Notes: generated from the letters alone by a model not told the origin. Shown: positions 8,992 through 19,032, counted from the first letter of the stretch. The stretch is 64,000 nucleotides of DNA from an uncultured Ruminobacter sp. (GCA_902764345.1 CACWVT010000002.1:24999-88998); one strand, 5' to 3'. A program made the numbers and translations.

Positions 8992-9780
8992 TCAGTTGAG
9001 GCTGTCGATTATTTCCTGAGAACGTTTTATGGCCTCCTTTGTCCTCCACGTCTTGATGGCGGAAGGAAGCTTTACCGACTCATACTGGGTTATGGCACCT
9101 CTTACCGAGAGCATCGGTTTTACCTCAGCGTTTTTGGCAGCCGCAGCTATCTTATCCTCAAACATTGCCTCTCCGCTGCCCTCATGCGTATTGAACGGTC
9201 TTATAACCTTTCCGCTGAAATCCATGCTTTCGAGGAACGTGTATACGGGCATCGGCATGTCTTCAAGCCAGACGGGAGAGCCTATGTATATTTCATCATA
9301 AGGAGTAATGTCGACGGTTTCGGCAAGCTTTGGTCTGGCCTTGGCAGCCTTCTCCTTTTCAGCAACCTTAAGACACTGTTTATAGTCTGCGGGATATTCA
9401 TACTCAGCCCTGATTTCAAAGAGTGTTCCCCTGGTCTGACGGGCGATCTCCTTTGCCACGATGAACGTATTGCCGACGGAAATGGTTCCCACGCCGGGAT
9501 TTTCACCGGTTCTTGAGAAATAGGCCACAAGAACCTTTTTTCTCTCAGTCCCGTGCAGGGATTTACGAATGGCCTGAATTTCCCGTTTAAGCTCGTCATC
9601 GACGGGCTCTTCTTTATTATCTGATGCAGTTTTATCAGAGGAAACTGAAGACACCTCTTCAGAAGAAACATTAACGGCAGGTGCGGAACCAGCGGCAGAC
9701 AGAGAATCCTCAGCCGTAGCGGAACAGTAAAAACAGAAAAAAGACAGAATCAGCACTATTCGCAGTATCAAGGATCTCAT
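8992..9780 (-). CDS. Exported flavodoxin-fold protein
   Basis: A flavodoxin-domain protein (Flavodoxin_4 type) that probably binds FMN. The 262 residues start with a Sec signal peptide (MRSLILRIVLILSFFCFYC, likely cut after SATA), then an acidic Ser-rich linker of about 50 residues. The FMN phosphate loop VAYFSRTGEN follows, then NTFIVAKEIA, YIGSPVWLEDMP and FNTHEGSGEA. The ATG at 9780 was chosen over an in-frame start at 9942 because it has a GGGGG ribosome site and begins the signal peptide. It is monocistronic, with its own terminator, and divergent from the alpha-amylase. The redox partner is not evident. Confidence 0.82.
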   Translation of the reverse strand: MRSLILRIVLILSFFCFYCSATAEDSLSAAGSAPAVNVSSEEVSSVSSDKTASDNKEEPVDDELKREIQAIRKSLHGTERKKVLVAYFSRTGENPGVGTISVGNTFIVAKEIARQTRGTLFEIRAEYEYPADYKQCLKVAEKEKAAKARPKLAETVDITPYDEIYIGSPVWLEDMPMPVYTFLESMDFSGKVIRPFNTHEGSGEAMFEDKIAAAAKNAEVKPMLSVRGAITQYESVKLPSAIKTWRTKEAIKRSQEIIDSLN

Positions 9781-10289
9781 ATTTCCCCCTTTAAACCCTG
9801 TCATGACAGGTTTTTGTATGATGCGACAACGGTAATGTCTGATTTTGATTAGTATGTTTATCCACGGTCTCTTATTTTTATTTCTTTTATTTTTTATGCT
9901 CTCCTGGAAATCCATGCTTATCCGCATGCGGAGCCGGGACACCGTGATGAATCACTCCCCTAGATAAAATATATCAAACTTCTGATTAATTTTCCGAAAA
10001 GTCGCTTTTTTTTAGGACAAATAAACATTTTTACAATCAATATCTCACAAACATCTTGTTTTTATACATCGCATTAAAAAATAAAACTCTAAAAGCATAC
10101 ATTGTTATCACATCTGCTTAACAAAAAACGTTTTCATTTATGAATATATAAAATTTTCGGCAGATTTTATTATAAGTACTGATATAATCCGCATACGTTG
10201 ACAGACATGGGTGTAACCGTTGTCCTGCAATGGAATGACGGCGCTTGACTGTTGACTGCTGAACATCAACAAATAACAGGAAATGGTAT
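9781..10289. promoter_or_regulatory. Divergent promoter region of flavodoxin and alpha-amylase
   Basis: An AT-rich 509-base region. On the plus strand a TATAAT at 10183-10188 lies about 100 bases before the amylase start, with no strong -35. A perfect 10-bp palindrome AAAACGTTTT sits at 10125-10134; its central CG and A/T arms resemble LacI-family operators, and such regulators often control maltodextrin genes. No LacI-type gene is in the window, so the link is a guess. No small gene was seen. Confidence 0.4.
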
Positions 10290-12056
10290 ATGAAATCCAC
10301 AAAGAATAAACTGTATACAGCCATTCTGGCTTCTCTTCTTGCCACCTCAGTAACCGCATGTGGCGGTAGCGGAAGCAGTGATCCTACCCCAGAGATTAAG
10401 ACTGTAACAGCCAACCTGGAAATCAACTCAAACACCTACAGAAACAACCTGTTCTGCTACAACCAGGCAACTGCCGATGAAAAAATCTGTAACATCCGTA
10501 TGTTCCAGGTTATGGTTGAAGCGTTCCAGGACGGTGACGAATCAATCAACTATAACATCGGTTACGGTCCAAGCAATCACAAGGGCGACCTTCAGGGCAT
10601 TATAGACTCTCTTGGCTATATCCAGGGACTCGGCATGAACGCCATTTGGCTGACTCCTGTATTCCAGAGTACAGATCTCGCAACACCTACCAAAGAACTG
10701 GATGCTACCGGTTATTTCGGTGAAGACTACTACAAGGTAGATCCTCATTTCGGAAATACAGATAAGCTGAAAGAACTTGTTGATGCGGCTCACGAAAGAG
10801 GCATCTACGTATTCCTCGACGGAGTATTCGGTCATTTCAAGGGTACCATCAATACCTTATCTCCAACAAACAAGCAAATCGTCACTAGAGGTACATGTAC
10901 ATACTACAACTCTGATACGAGCAGAACATATGAAAAGGAGGTCTGTAACGAAAACGCAACTGAGTGCTCAACTAAGTGCTCAGACTTCGGAGATGACTCA
11001 ACTCTTAACTTCTACAAGGAACTGGCTGCCCACTACATTACCGAGTATAAGATTGACGGATGGAGACTTGACCAGGCTTATCAGGTTCCGGTTTCAGATT
11101 GGAAGGAAATCAGAGAAGCCGTTGAAGCAGCTGCGGCTGTCACCACCTATCAGGATCAGCATGGCGAAAGCGTACATCCTTTAGGCTATATGGTTGGCGA
11201 AGTCTGGGGCAGTGAAGACGGCATCAAGACCTACGGCTACGGCTCTGACACCACTCAGGGTCTCAAGTCAAACTTCGACTTCAATACCCGTTACGGCATT
11301 GTTCAGGCTCTGGCTGTTGAAGAATACGGTAACTACAACCATTCCGGCGTAACCATTCAGAACAAGCTTAAGGCTGCAGAAAACACTTACCCTGACTTTG
11401 CGGTTCCAAACTACTTCCTCACCAACCATGACGTGGTACGTTTCGGCGATCTGATTCAGAGAGCAAAGAAGAAGAAGGCAATCTCTTCAGAGAATTACTT
11501 CAAGCGCTATAAGGTTGCCCATGCAGCAGTAACCGCAATGAGCGGTCCGATAACCCTCTACTATGGTGATGAATGGGGTCAGGAAGTTCAGGGATTTGAC
11601 GTCAAGGTTGATGATGAGAAATGTAGTCCGAAGGTGTGTGACGACCACGTTTCACGTTCAACCGGCAAGATCTCAGACTTTAACCCAGATCAGGAAAATC
11701 TGAAGAACTTTGTTACCAACATGATGAAACTCCGTGCGGAAGTTAAGGCCATTTCAATGGGTTCACTTACCGATATCGGCACCGACAAAAATCTGTTTGC
11801 AGTCAAGAAGACCTATGGTGATTCAGAAGTACTCGTAGTACTTAACGTTCAGGAAAACGTAAAGGTTGAAGCTGAATTTGACGCTTCAATATTCAACGAT
11901 GCAGAAGCTCAGACCAATGTTGCAGTCTTCAGTTCCGAAGATTCCAGCGAAGATCCCATCAGAGATCCTGTGATCGTTTATCCTGAAGGAACCAGCTACA
12001 AGGTTACTCTTGAACCTCTGTCTGCCGTACTTATCTACGTTCCTCAGCAGAACTAA
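10290..12056 (+). CDS. Alpha-amylase, GH13, surface or periplasmic lipoprotein
   Basis: Hydrolyses alpha-1,4-glucan (starch, maltodextrin). The 588 residues start with a lipoprotein signal ending in the lipobox VTAC (about residue 24), then a Gly/Ser linker. The GH13 conserved regions appear in order: NAIWLTPVF, VFLDGVFGH (region I), GWRLDQ with the nucleophile Asp near residue 261 (II), GEVWG with the acid/base Glu near 303 (III), and FLTNHDVVRF with the transition-state Asp near 380 (IV). A C-terminal beta domain closes the protein. Several Cys pairs in the 200-235 region fit an exported protein. Monocistronic, with a strong terminator. Lipid anchoring suggests degradation at the cell surface, in line with a starch-using gut or rumen bacterium. 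Confidence 0.92.
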   Translation: MKSTKNKLYTAILASLLATSVTACGGSGSSDPTPEIKTVTANLEINSNTYRNNLFCYNQATADEKICNIRMFQVMVEAFQDGDESINYNIGYGPSNHKGDLQGIIDSLGYIQGLGMNAIWLTPVFQSTDLATPTKELDATGYFGEDYYKVDPHFGNTDKLKELVDAAHERGIYVFLDGVFGHFKGTINTLSPTNKQIVTRGTCTYYNSDTSRTYEKEVCNENATECSTKCSDFGDDSTLNFYKELAAHYITEYKIDGWRLDQAYQVPVSDWKEIREAVEAAAAVTTYQDQHGESVHPLGYMVGEVWGSEDGIKTYGYGSDTTQGLKSNFDFNTRYGIVQALAVEEYGNYNHSGVTIQNKLKAAENTYPDFAVPNYFLTNHDVVRFGDLIQRAKKKKAISSENYFKRYKVAHAAVTAMSGPITLYYGDEWGQEVQGFDVKVDDEKCSPKVCDDHVSRSTGKISDFNPDQENLKNFVTNMMKLRAEVKAISMGSLTDIGTDKNLFAVKKTYGDSEVLVVLNVQENVKVEAEFDASIFNDAEAQTNVAVFSSEDSSEDPIRDPVIVYPEGTSYKVTLEPLSAVLIYVPQQN

Positions 12057-12066
12057 CCATACCGTG

Positions 12067-12131
12067 GTTCTGTGCCGACGCCACGAAAAAACAGTTCTAA
12101 GGCTGGTGTTAGCCGCTGACGTCGGAACCTG
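12067..12131 (+). other. Structured 3' UTR of the amylase mRNA
   Basis: CCGACG pairs with CGTCGG and GGTT with AACC around an inner GGCT/AGCC hairpin. It lies between the stop codon and the terminator, and might protect the mRNA 3' end. Confidence 0.4.
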
Positions 12132-12137
12132 AATCTG

Positions 12138-12173
12138 GAGAGGTCACTGCATTTGCAGTGACCTCTCTTTTTT
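12138..12173 (+). terminator. Terminator of the alpha-amylase gene
   Basis: A 12-13 bp stem (AGAGGTCACTGC with its complement, 12139-12166) is followed by CTTTTTT. Confidence 0.95.
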
Positions 12174-12612
12174 CATGCCCCGTAATCTTTCTCCCGCTGA
12201 CGGATTATGCTCTCCGTTATTCAGGATTTTCCACCCGCCTGACATAAATACTGCAATTACATTCTCCGGCAATTCCGTCATTACCGAAAACATTCATAGC
12301 CGTCCTTTTACACAATCAGACCGATTTCTTTACACTCTGATAACCGAATCCGCCTTTATTCCGTCATCAGTTTCGACTTTTACCGATAATATAAGCTTTA
12401 ACGTTGCTTTTATAGTAATATTAACTGAGGGGGATGTTTGTTATTTAATCAAGCATCGCAAAAACCTTAAATTTTCCACTTAAGACAGCATTTAACGTTT
12501 ATAATTTCCTCCTAACATAGGTACGGCGTACTTCGCAGGCAGCGACGGACTTACGAATTACGCATTTTTCATAAACAGGCACGAAAGACAGTAACAAGGA
12601 ACCGGATTCAGG
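12174..12612 (+). promoter_or_regulatory. Upstream region of the antiporter gene
   Basis: A TATAAT at 12500-12505 lies about 108 bases before the antiporter start and is the best promoter candidate; the -35 is weak. A 102-codon open frame (12175-12483) has atypical composition and no ribosome site and is not taken as a gene. Nothing else is evident. Confidence 0.4.
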
Positions 12613-14364
12613 ATGGACCAGCTTAATCACATTATGTTGATCATAGGACTGCTGCTGTCATGCAGTATCTTTGCCAGCCGAATCTCTTCAATAATGGGGC
12701 TCCCAGTTCTGCTGCTGTTCCTTATTCTCGGCATGCTGTTCGGTGAAAACGGATTTCTCCTGGAAATCCAGTTCAGCAATTACAATCTGGCTTTCTACAT
12801 TGCCAATCTGGCTCTTGCCGTAATCATATTTGACGGCGGATGTCAGACCAGTTACTTCACGTTTAAAACATCATCAAAGCCGGCAATAATACTGTCCACG
12901 TTCGGCGTACTGATAACCACTCTGATTGTCGGCGCACTCGTGTACTACATTTTCAAGATGAGTTTCTTTGAATCCCTGCTGGTGGGCTGCATGATAGGAT
13001 CCACCGACGCCGGTGCCGTATTCTCGCTGCTCGGCAGCAACGGTGTAAGCCTTAAGAACAAGGTTCAGGGGCCTCTTGAAATAGAATCAGCCACCAACGA
13101 CCCTATGGCAATTTTTCTGACAATAACGGTCATCGAAATAATCAAGTCAGGAGTCAGCACTGCGGCAGGCGGTCCGGAAACCTTCACCATGTCGAACGCA
13201 CTGCTGTTCTTCATGAAGCAGTTCTCCTTCGGCATCGTATTCGGCATACTATTCGGATATCTGGGCAGAATGCTACTTAACGCCATCAGCATCCCGAACG
13301 GCCTCTATTCGCTGCTGGTTCTCGGCGTCGCCTTTACCGGTTTTGCCATTACCTCAGCCATGGACGGTTCAGGCTTTCTGGCCATCTTTATCATCGGTAT
13401 GATTATAGGCAATACCACACTCAAGCAGTTACGGTACATCCGCCCGGTTCAGGACGGCCTTACATGGCTGTCTCAGATATGCCTCTTCCTGATGCTCGGC
13501 CTTCTCGTGGAACCACCTAATCTGCTGATACATGCCGTCGACGGTCTCATTGTGGCATGCATCATGGCGTTTCTTGCCAGACCTGTTGCGGTATTTCTCT
13601 GTCTGAAGCTCCTGTTCAAGTTCAGCACCAGGGAGCTGCTATTCATATCGTGGGTTGGTCTCAGGGGATCCGTTCCGATTGTACTTGCCATTTACCCTAT
13701 CATGAACGAAATTCCACATGCGGATCTCTTCTTCAACACCGCATTCGTCGTGGTAATATTCTCGCTGCTCGTTCAGGGAGCAACCATTCTGCCGGTTGCG
13801 AAATTCTTTGATGTTTATGCCCCAAGCTCCACCGCTCCGGTCAGCAAGGGACAGATGGGTATCACGATTGATGATGATTATGAAATCTTCAATTATGAGA
13901 TTAAGCACAAATCATGTCAGGATCAGCTGCTGAGTGAAATAAAGTTCCCTAACCGCACCATGGTGGTATCCGTCTTCAGAAAAAGTATGATTCTGCATCC
14001 CGTCAGCCGCATGAAACTTAAAAAGGGAGACATCATCTCCATCATCGGTCACTCTGATGATGAACTGCTCCTGAACACCATCTTTAACAGTGATACCCCT
14101 ATCAAGAAAGTACATTATCCGTACAGCGGAGACATACTGCTGTCCGGGGAAGCAGACATGACCGAAATTGCCGAAAAATACGGGCTGGTCATAACCTCAA
14201 AGGAACAGCTTCTGACACTCGGAGACTTTCTGTCCTACCATCTGGGAGGCATCCCGACCGTTGGAGACAGACTAACCGTCATAGACTGCCGCTTCACCAT
14301 ATGCGAAGTATTCGGCTCCCAGATCATCAAGGTGGGTTTCGAAAAGCTTGAAAACAACATCTGA
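12613..14364 (+). CDS. nhaP2: K+/H+ antiporter of the CvrA/NhaP2 type
   Basis: A CPA1-family cation/proton antiporter of the inner membrane, by family involved in K+ efflux and volume control at low osmolarity. The 583 residues have about 12 membrane segments in the first 395. They include the CPA1 core GSTDAGAVFSLL and the LEIESATNDPMAIFLT ion-binding motif, then WVGLRGSVPIVLAIYP. A cytoplasmic TrkA-C/RCK-type regulatory domain occupies about 405-485, followed by a CorC/HlyC-like tail (AEKYGL...VGDRLTV). Length and order match E. coli CvrA (578). The gene stands alone and is followed by a large hairpin. Confidence 0.9.
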   Translation: MDQLNHIMLIIGLLLSCSIFASRISSIMGLPVLLLFLILGMLFGENGFLLEIQFSNYNLAFYIANLALAVIIFDGGCQTSYFTFKTSSKPAIILSTFGVLITTLIVGALVYYIFKMSFFESLLVGCMIGSTDAGAVFSLLGSNGVSLKNKVQGPLEIESATNDPMAIFLTITVIEIIKSGVSTAAGGPETFTMSNALLFFMKQFSFGIVFGILFGYLGRMLLNAISIPNGLYSLLVLGVAFTGFAITSAMDGSGFLAIFIIGMIIGNTTLKQLRYIRPVQDGLTWLSQICLFLMLGLLVEPPNLLIHAVDGLIVACIMAFLARPVAVFLCLKLLFKFSTRELLFISWVGLRGSVPIVLAIYPIMNEIPHADLFFNTAFVVVIFSLLVQGATILPVAKFFDVYAPSSTAPVSKGQMGITIDDDYEIFNYEIKHKSCQDQLLSEIKFPNRTMVVSVFRKSMILHPVSRMKLKKGDIISIIGHSDDELLLNTIFNSDTPIKKVHYPYSGDILLSGEADMTEIAEKYGLVITSKEQLLTLGDFLSYHLGGIPTVGDRLTVIDCRFTICEVFGSQIIKVGFEKLENNI

Positions 14365-14414
14365 CGGAGGAAATTCCGGCTGTTCATGTTCCGAACTGCC
14401 GGTTCATTCCGCCG
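14365..14414 (+). terminator. Long three-step hairpin right after the antiporter stop
   Basis: Three nested stems follow the stop codon directly: CGGAGGAA/TTCCGCCG (one mismatch), CCGGC/GCCGG, and GTTC/GAAC. No U-run follows. It may act as an imperfect terminator or as a 3'-end barrier to exonucleases. Confidence 0.45.
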
Positions 14415-14993
14415 AAATATGCATGAATCAGGCTCCATTCATATTTGTTTTCCGTATGTTTACGCCTTTTTTGAAGACTTTTACGCAAAACTTTATTCTG
14501 AAATTTTGACTGAATTCTTGATTAAACGAGTTTTTTATGACGTTTATGTGAAAATGTTTTCTCTATCCTGTAGAATGATATATGTATGTGTGTAAATATC
14601 AAACGTGTGTTCTCGCTGTTCCGTTACACGGCTTAAAGCCGGTTATAAAAACGGCAGGCACAGAACTCTGACAGGATGTTTACGGGATATTGGTAAAAGA
14701 ATAAATTATTAAATAAAAAACCAATGGCTCATATGCCGGCTTAAGCATCTCCGGATGCACCGGATCGGAGACATAAGAATAAAAACCAGATCAGCAGTTG
14801 CGGGAAAATAAAACAATATAATTCACGGCATCGTCTCCGTCTTAGCACGGAAGTTACGATCGCCCGTTATTACCCGGACAGTCAGTTCCTGTTTTTTTTA
14901 TTCCTCCGGCAGAATGCGGATCAAATCCGTCAGTCTCTCATATGTCCATGCAGCAGCCGTAAATCGGCAACCTAAGAATAAAAAGAGTTTAAT
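14415..14993. other. Intergenic region upstream of the Sel1-repeat gene
   Basis: Nearly 580 bases, AT-rich at 14450-14600 and 14690-14830. It should hold the promoter of the Sel1-repeat gene. TTGACT, TTGATT and TAGAAT elements occur near 14505-14580 but not at convincing spacing. No RNA gene or small ORF could be supported. Confidence 0.35.
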
Positions 14994-17900
14994 ATGAACA
15001 GACGTCGCAACAAAGGCATCTCCAAACCGGCTCTTCTCATGGGAATTCTGGCAGTTTCCGCCAGCGTCGGCGTAGGCACCTACGCCGTAATGAAGGCCCA
15101 GAAGAGTCATGAAACCGAAAACGGTATTGAAAACATAGATCCAACTTCTCCGGTGTCAATCGCCGGAGCCCTGTACGGCTGTATTCTTTCCGACAGCTTT
15201 GACGAAATGCCGTCGCTCATATCCATGCTCAAAACATATGAGGCTGAAAACCCGGACTCCTCCGGAGAACCTGAGGATCAGAACGACATCTACGCAGAGG
15301 ACGACAACCATGAATTTGGCGGTGATGACATGTTCAGGCCCGGTGAGATGGTTCAGGACACCGGAGTGGACATCAGCAAATACCTCTCAAACGCCGCAAA
15401 CCAGAATATCAGGGACAAAGTAATCTATCTTTCCGAACAGCTCGATTCCAGCAAGCTCAGCCCGGAAACCTACAGCTTTTATCTGAACTCCCTCAGCAAC
15501 ATCTTTGAGGTTTACAAACCAAAAACGGAAGAGGAACGGGTTCTGCGTGATTCCGTTGTGGCATATACTGTTTTCAAGAACAATCCTGACTATACCATTA
15601 ACGACATCCGTGCCATATTCGGTCCGTACGATGCCCTTAACGTCAGCCGTTTCCTCATAGGCTCAGGAGATTACGAGCGTATCTCAAGCTACGAACTGCG
15701 CCGTTTTATTACCGATGAATCCAAAAGCCTCATAGCCCTTCTGCCGACCAACCTTAACAGAAGCGTACAGCTTAACCTGTCCGCCTCTGACTTCGTGGGG
15801 TATAACACCGACAGCCTCCGCGACGTAATCAGTCTGAAGGACAATCTGCCTGTTGTAATGGCGCACATTCCGATGATTAGGGAGGATGCTCCAAAGGAAA
15901 ATCATGAAAGCATAGAATCTCTGAAATCAGTCTTCGAGTCCTCCGTACGCGATTCTCTCGAATTTGCCGAAATGGGCAAAAAATATTACGAATGCGTGGC
16001 AACCACAAGCGAACCGTTCTTCCTTACCGGCGTTGTCACTCCGGTCAGATATAAAAACGTGGCCTCTCTTGAGAAGATTCCTCTCCATACCTACAAAATG
16101 AACATAACCAGAGAGCTTCCCGGATGTCCTGATCTCAAGAGCATATTCATCCTTGCTCCTGATCTCAAAGCCTATTCCGATCTGCTTAGTCGCGGAGCAA
16201 AGAAAATGAGCGATGAAGACCGCAACAATTACCACAAAGACATTTCACTCCTCGAAAGGATAAACAACAGCAGCGGAGATGAGATTACACTCACCCTTCT
16301 CGGATCAGACATTGCGGCCGTTGAAAATCATCTTGAGCAGAATCCTGAACAGGGTAAATTCGTAGGCAATACGGATCAGGGGATTCTCTACAACTTGAAT
16401 CTGCCGTCAATGAAACTGCTGAAAACTCTTGAAATCAGCCCCGACTTAAAACCTATTTTCATGCCGGCAAAATTACTGACCACCAAGCGTATTCAGGCCA
16501 TAAACAAACTGAAAATCATTGCCGATTTCAGAAGCGTTGAGGAAACGCTCAGCAGAATTAACTTCGGCATGATCGAGTACGAGCCATACAAGTTCATAAG
16601 CCAGCTGAAAAACGGAGCGACCGACGGTGACACAATGTATACGACCGAGACGGCAGAAGCGAAAAAGCCGTTATCTGACGATAGTTCCGTCAAACCGGCT
16701 TCGAGTGAACCCAGAACAGCCGAACAGACGGACATCACGGTTTCCGCAGATGCCGCACCGGTGACTCCGGACGTTCTTTCTGATGAAAACGAGCCTGATA
16801 CCGCGGTAACCGTCATGACCGAAAATGACACCGTTCCGGAAAAGGATGAAACTCAGGTTCCTGCAGAAGCCGAACCTCATGACACCGCAATGGCCGAAAC
16901 CAAAGAGGAAGAAGCACCTCACGTAATAATGGAAACAGCGGATGTTAAAACTCCGGAGCCGGGATCAGCCGAAGATCTGTCAAACAACACGATATCATCC
17001 GAAGCATCCTCAGTCGAAAAGCCGTCCGAATCAGTCCAGATCGCCGACATTCCGGCTGAAGACGAGAATCTCATTACTCCTGAAATGCTTCAGGAAAAGG
17101 ACATTGCAACCCTTAAGGTTCTTATTGACGAAAAGAATGCAGACGCAATGTATGAACTTGCCGACCGCTATCTCAACGGCCACAACGGAGTTCGAAAGAA
17201 CACTGCCAAGGGGCTTGCCCTGCTGGAGGAAGCCTGCAATAACGACAACAGGAATGCCCAGTACGTTTACGGACAGCTTCTTCTGAATGATGCCAAGTCT
17301 TCAGCCTCCCAGAAGAGTCATGGAGCTGAATTAATCATAAAGGCTGCGGAATCAGGCCATCCTGACGCAATGTATCTTGCCGGCGTTCTTCTCTACAAGG
17401 GAGAATACGGCATTATCAGAAACCTTAACAAGGCCTTTGAATACTTCAGCATGGCTTCTGAACAGAACAATCAGAAAGCCACCTACATGATGGCCAAAAT
17501 GTATCTTAACGGTGAAGGTGTTAAGGAAAACAAACAGCGAGGTTTCAACCTGCTCATCCATACTGCAAGAAACAATCCTGATGCTGCGTTTGACCTTGCC
17601 ACGATCTTTGAAGGCGGAGTCATTGACGGCATAAAGGATGAACGTCAGGCTGCCGAGAATTTCGTATATGCGGCAAGAAAAGGCAACAGGAATGCCTACC
17701 GCAAGGCAGGTCTGTATCTCATAGGAACCAAAACCGGCACCAAGGAAGCACTGCGCTACCTTGAACAGTACCGCAACAGGAATGACAGGGAAGTTGATTC
17801 AGCCCTTCTCAATTATTACATCGCCACAAACAACCAGCGTGAAATAGCCGGACTCATTGCCGTTGCTCCGGCTGAAATACAGGAACAATATCCTGTGGAA

Positions 17901-19019
17901 ATGGGCATGCTTTATGAGAACGGCAACGGGGTTTCTCAGGACTACGTAAAGGCTGAGGAATATTACCGCAAGGGTACCGATATGAAAATTGCGGACGCCT
18001 TCTGTCATCTGGGTGATCTCTTCAACAACGGGCTCGGACGCACCAGGGATCTTCGTGCCGCTGTAGGCCAGTACACCCGCGGTGCCGACATGGGATCTGC
18101 ATCCTGTAAGGAAAAGCTTGCGGTAATCAAGGCCACCGAAACAAACTACCGCAACTACGGCGAAGCCCATTCTCTTATTACCGGAATACCGGAAATGAAA
18201 AGAAGCGATACCGGCAAGGCTGTTCTTGCGGCCATGTATCTGTACGGCAAGGGAGCACAGAAATCACCTTCCGAAGCCCTCAAGCTGCTTAGAACAATGA
18301 AGACCGGCGGAGCTTCTGTAGTACGTTCCGTTTATGAATCAGGCAATTCCAAGGGCAGTCTGTGCACCAATCCGATTCTTGCAGGAGGCATCGGCGTTAA
18401 GAACCGTAACTCAATTCAGCTGTCCATCGGACTTCTGAGCGACCTGTTCTTCATCAAGGACTACGCAGACAACAGCGGGACACTGAACTTCAGTGAAATT
18501 CTTTCAAAGGCGAAAAAGATCTGCAAGCATCCGGCAATCTCAATAATGTTCGATGCCACCGAACCCGGCAGAAAACCGGCGTCCGCAAATCCTACCGATC
18601 CGGAGGCCCAGTACCGGCTGGCAATGCATCTTTTCCGGGAAGGCAACTATGAGGAATCCTTCAAGTGGCTCAAACAGTCTGCCGATCAGGAGCATGTCAA
18701 GGCTCTTAACAATCTGGGCATCTACTATCTTTTCGGGATCGGTACGACTCAGAACAACCAGAAGGCACATGACACCATAATAAAGGCCGTAAGCCGCGGT
18801 AATCCGAAGGCTCACTTTAATCTGGCAGCCCTTAAGATGTACGGCATAGGCTGTAACGCCGACACCAAAAAAGCCGTGGAAATTCTTCACACCGCAGCTA
18901 AAATGGGAGACAGAGGAGCCTCTGTTCAGCTTACCTATAATTACCTTAACGGTGTGTGGGCTTCAGATAATGAGGACGAGGCATTTGTGGAGCTTCTGAA
19001 TATCCTGACGGACAAGTAA
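14994..19019 (+). CDS. Giant membrane-anchored Sel1-repeat protein
   Basis: Not assignable to a named family. The 1341 residues begin with a basic N-terminus and one membrane segment (about 11-30, LLMGILAVSASVGVGTYAV), an uncleaved anchor that would place the bulk in the periplasm. Residues 35-540 form an unidentified region. Residues about 541-700 are an acidic, Pro/Ala/Thr-rich low-complexity linker full of Glu and Asp. From about 705 to the end come Sel1-like (TPR-type) repeats, for example DAMYELADRYLNGHNGVRKN, ATYMMAKMYLNGEGVKEN and ALNNLGIYYLFGIGTTQNN. Such repeats usually bind proteins or wall material. It stands alone with its own terminator; the next gene is a glycosyltransferase. 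The ribosome site is weak (AAAGAG). Confidence 0.75.
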   Translation: MNRRRNKGISKPALLMGILAVSASVGVGTYAVMKAQKSHETENGIENIDPTSPVSIAGALYGCILSDSFDEMPSLISMLKTYEAENPDSSGEPEDQNDIYAEDDNHEFGGDDMFRPGEMVQDTGVDISKYLSNAANQNIRDKVIYLSEQLDSSKLSPETYSFYLNSLSNIFEVYKPKTEEERVLRDSVVAYTVFKNNPDYTINDIRAIFGPYDALNVSRFLIGSGDYERISSYELRRFITDESKSLIALLPTNLNRSVQLNLSASDFVGYNTDSLRDVISLKDNLPVVMAHIPMIREDAPKENHESIESLKSVFESSVRDSLEFAEMGKKYYECVATTSEPFFLTGVVTPVRYKNVASLEKIPLHTYKMNITRELPGCPDLKSIFILAPDLKAYSDLLSRGAKKMSDEDRNNYHKDISLLERINNSSGDEITLTLLGSDIAAVENHLEQNPEQGKFVGNTDQGILYNLNLPSMKLLKTLEISPDLKPIFMPAKLLTTKRIQAINKLKIIADFRSVEETLSRINFGMIEYEPYKFISQLKNGATDGDTMYTTETAEAKKPLSDDSSVKPASSEPRTAEQTDITVSADAAPVTPDVLSDENEPDTAVTVMTENDTVPEKDETQVPAEAEPHDTAMAETKEEEAPHVIMETADVKTPEPGSAEDLSNNTISSEASSVEKPSESVQIADIPAEDENLITPEMLQEKDIATLKVLIDEKNADAMYELADRYLNGHNGVRKNTAKGLALLEEACNNDNRNAQYVYGQLLLNDAKSSASQKSHGAELIIKAAESGHPDAMYLAGVLLYKGEYGIIRNLNKAFEYFSMASEQNNQKATYMMAKMYLNGEGVKENKQRGFNLLIHTARNNPDAAFDLATIFEGGVIDGIKDERQAAENFVYAARKGNRNAYRKAGLYLIGTKTGTKEALRYLEQYRNRNDREVDSALLNYYIATNNQREIAGLIAVAPAEIQEQYPVEMGMLYENGNGVSQDYVKAEEYYRKGTDMKIADAFCHLGDLFNNGLGRTRDLRAAVGQYTRGADMGSASCKEKLAVIKATETNYRNYGEAHSLITGIPEMKRSDTGKAVLAAMYLYGKGAQKSPSEALKLLRTMKTGGASVVRSVYESGNSKGSLCTNPILAGGIGVKNRNSIQLSIGLLSDLFFIKDYADNSGTLNFSEILSKAKKICKHPAISIMFDATEPGRKPASANPTDPEAQYRLAMHLFREGNYEESFKWLKQSADQEHVKALNNLGIYYLFGIGTTQNNQKAHDTIIKAVSRGNPKAHFNLAALKMYGIGCNADTKKAVEILHTAAKMGDRGASVQLTYNYLNGVWASDNEDEAFVELLNILTDK

Positions 19020-19032
19020 GCCCGCTGTTATT

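Noticed and set aside
8956-9516. 186-codon plus-strand ORF
   Set aside because: Antisense to the flavodoxin gene and overlapping its terminator.
10118-10435. 105-codon minus-strand ORF over the amylase start
   Set aside because: Overlaps the amylase promoter and signal peptide; composition of noise.
12175-12483. 102-codon plus-strand ORF before the antiporter gene
   Set aside because: No ribosome site, odd composition, no recognisable domain; it overlaps the likely promoter region.
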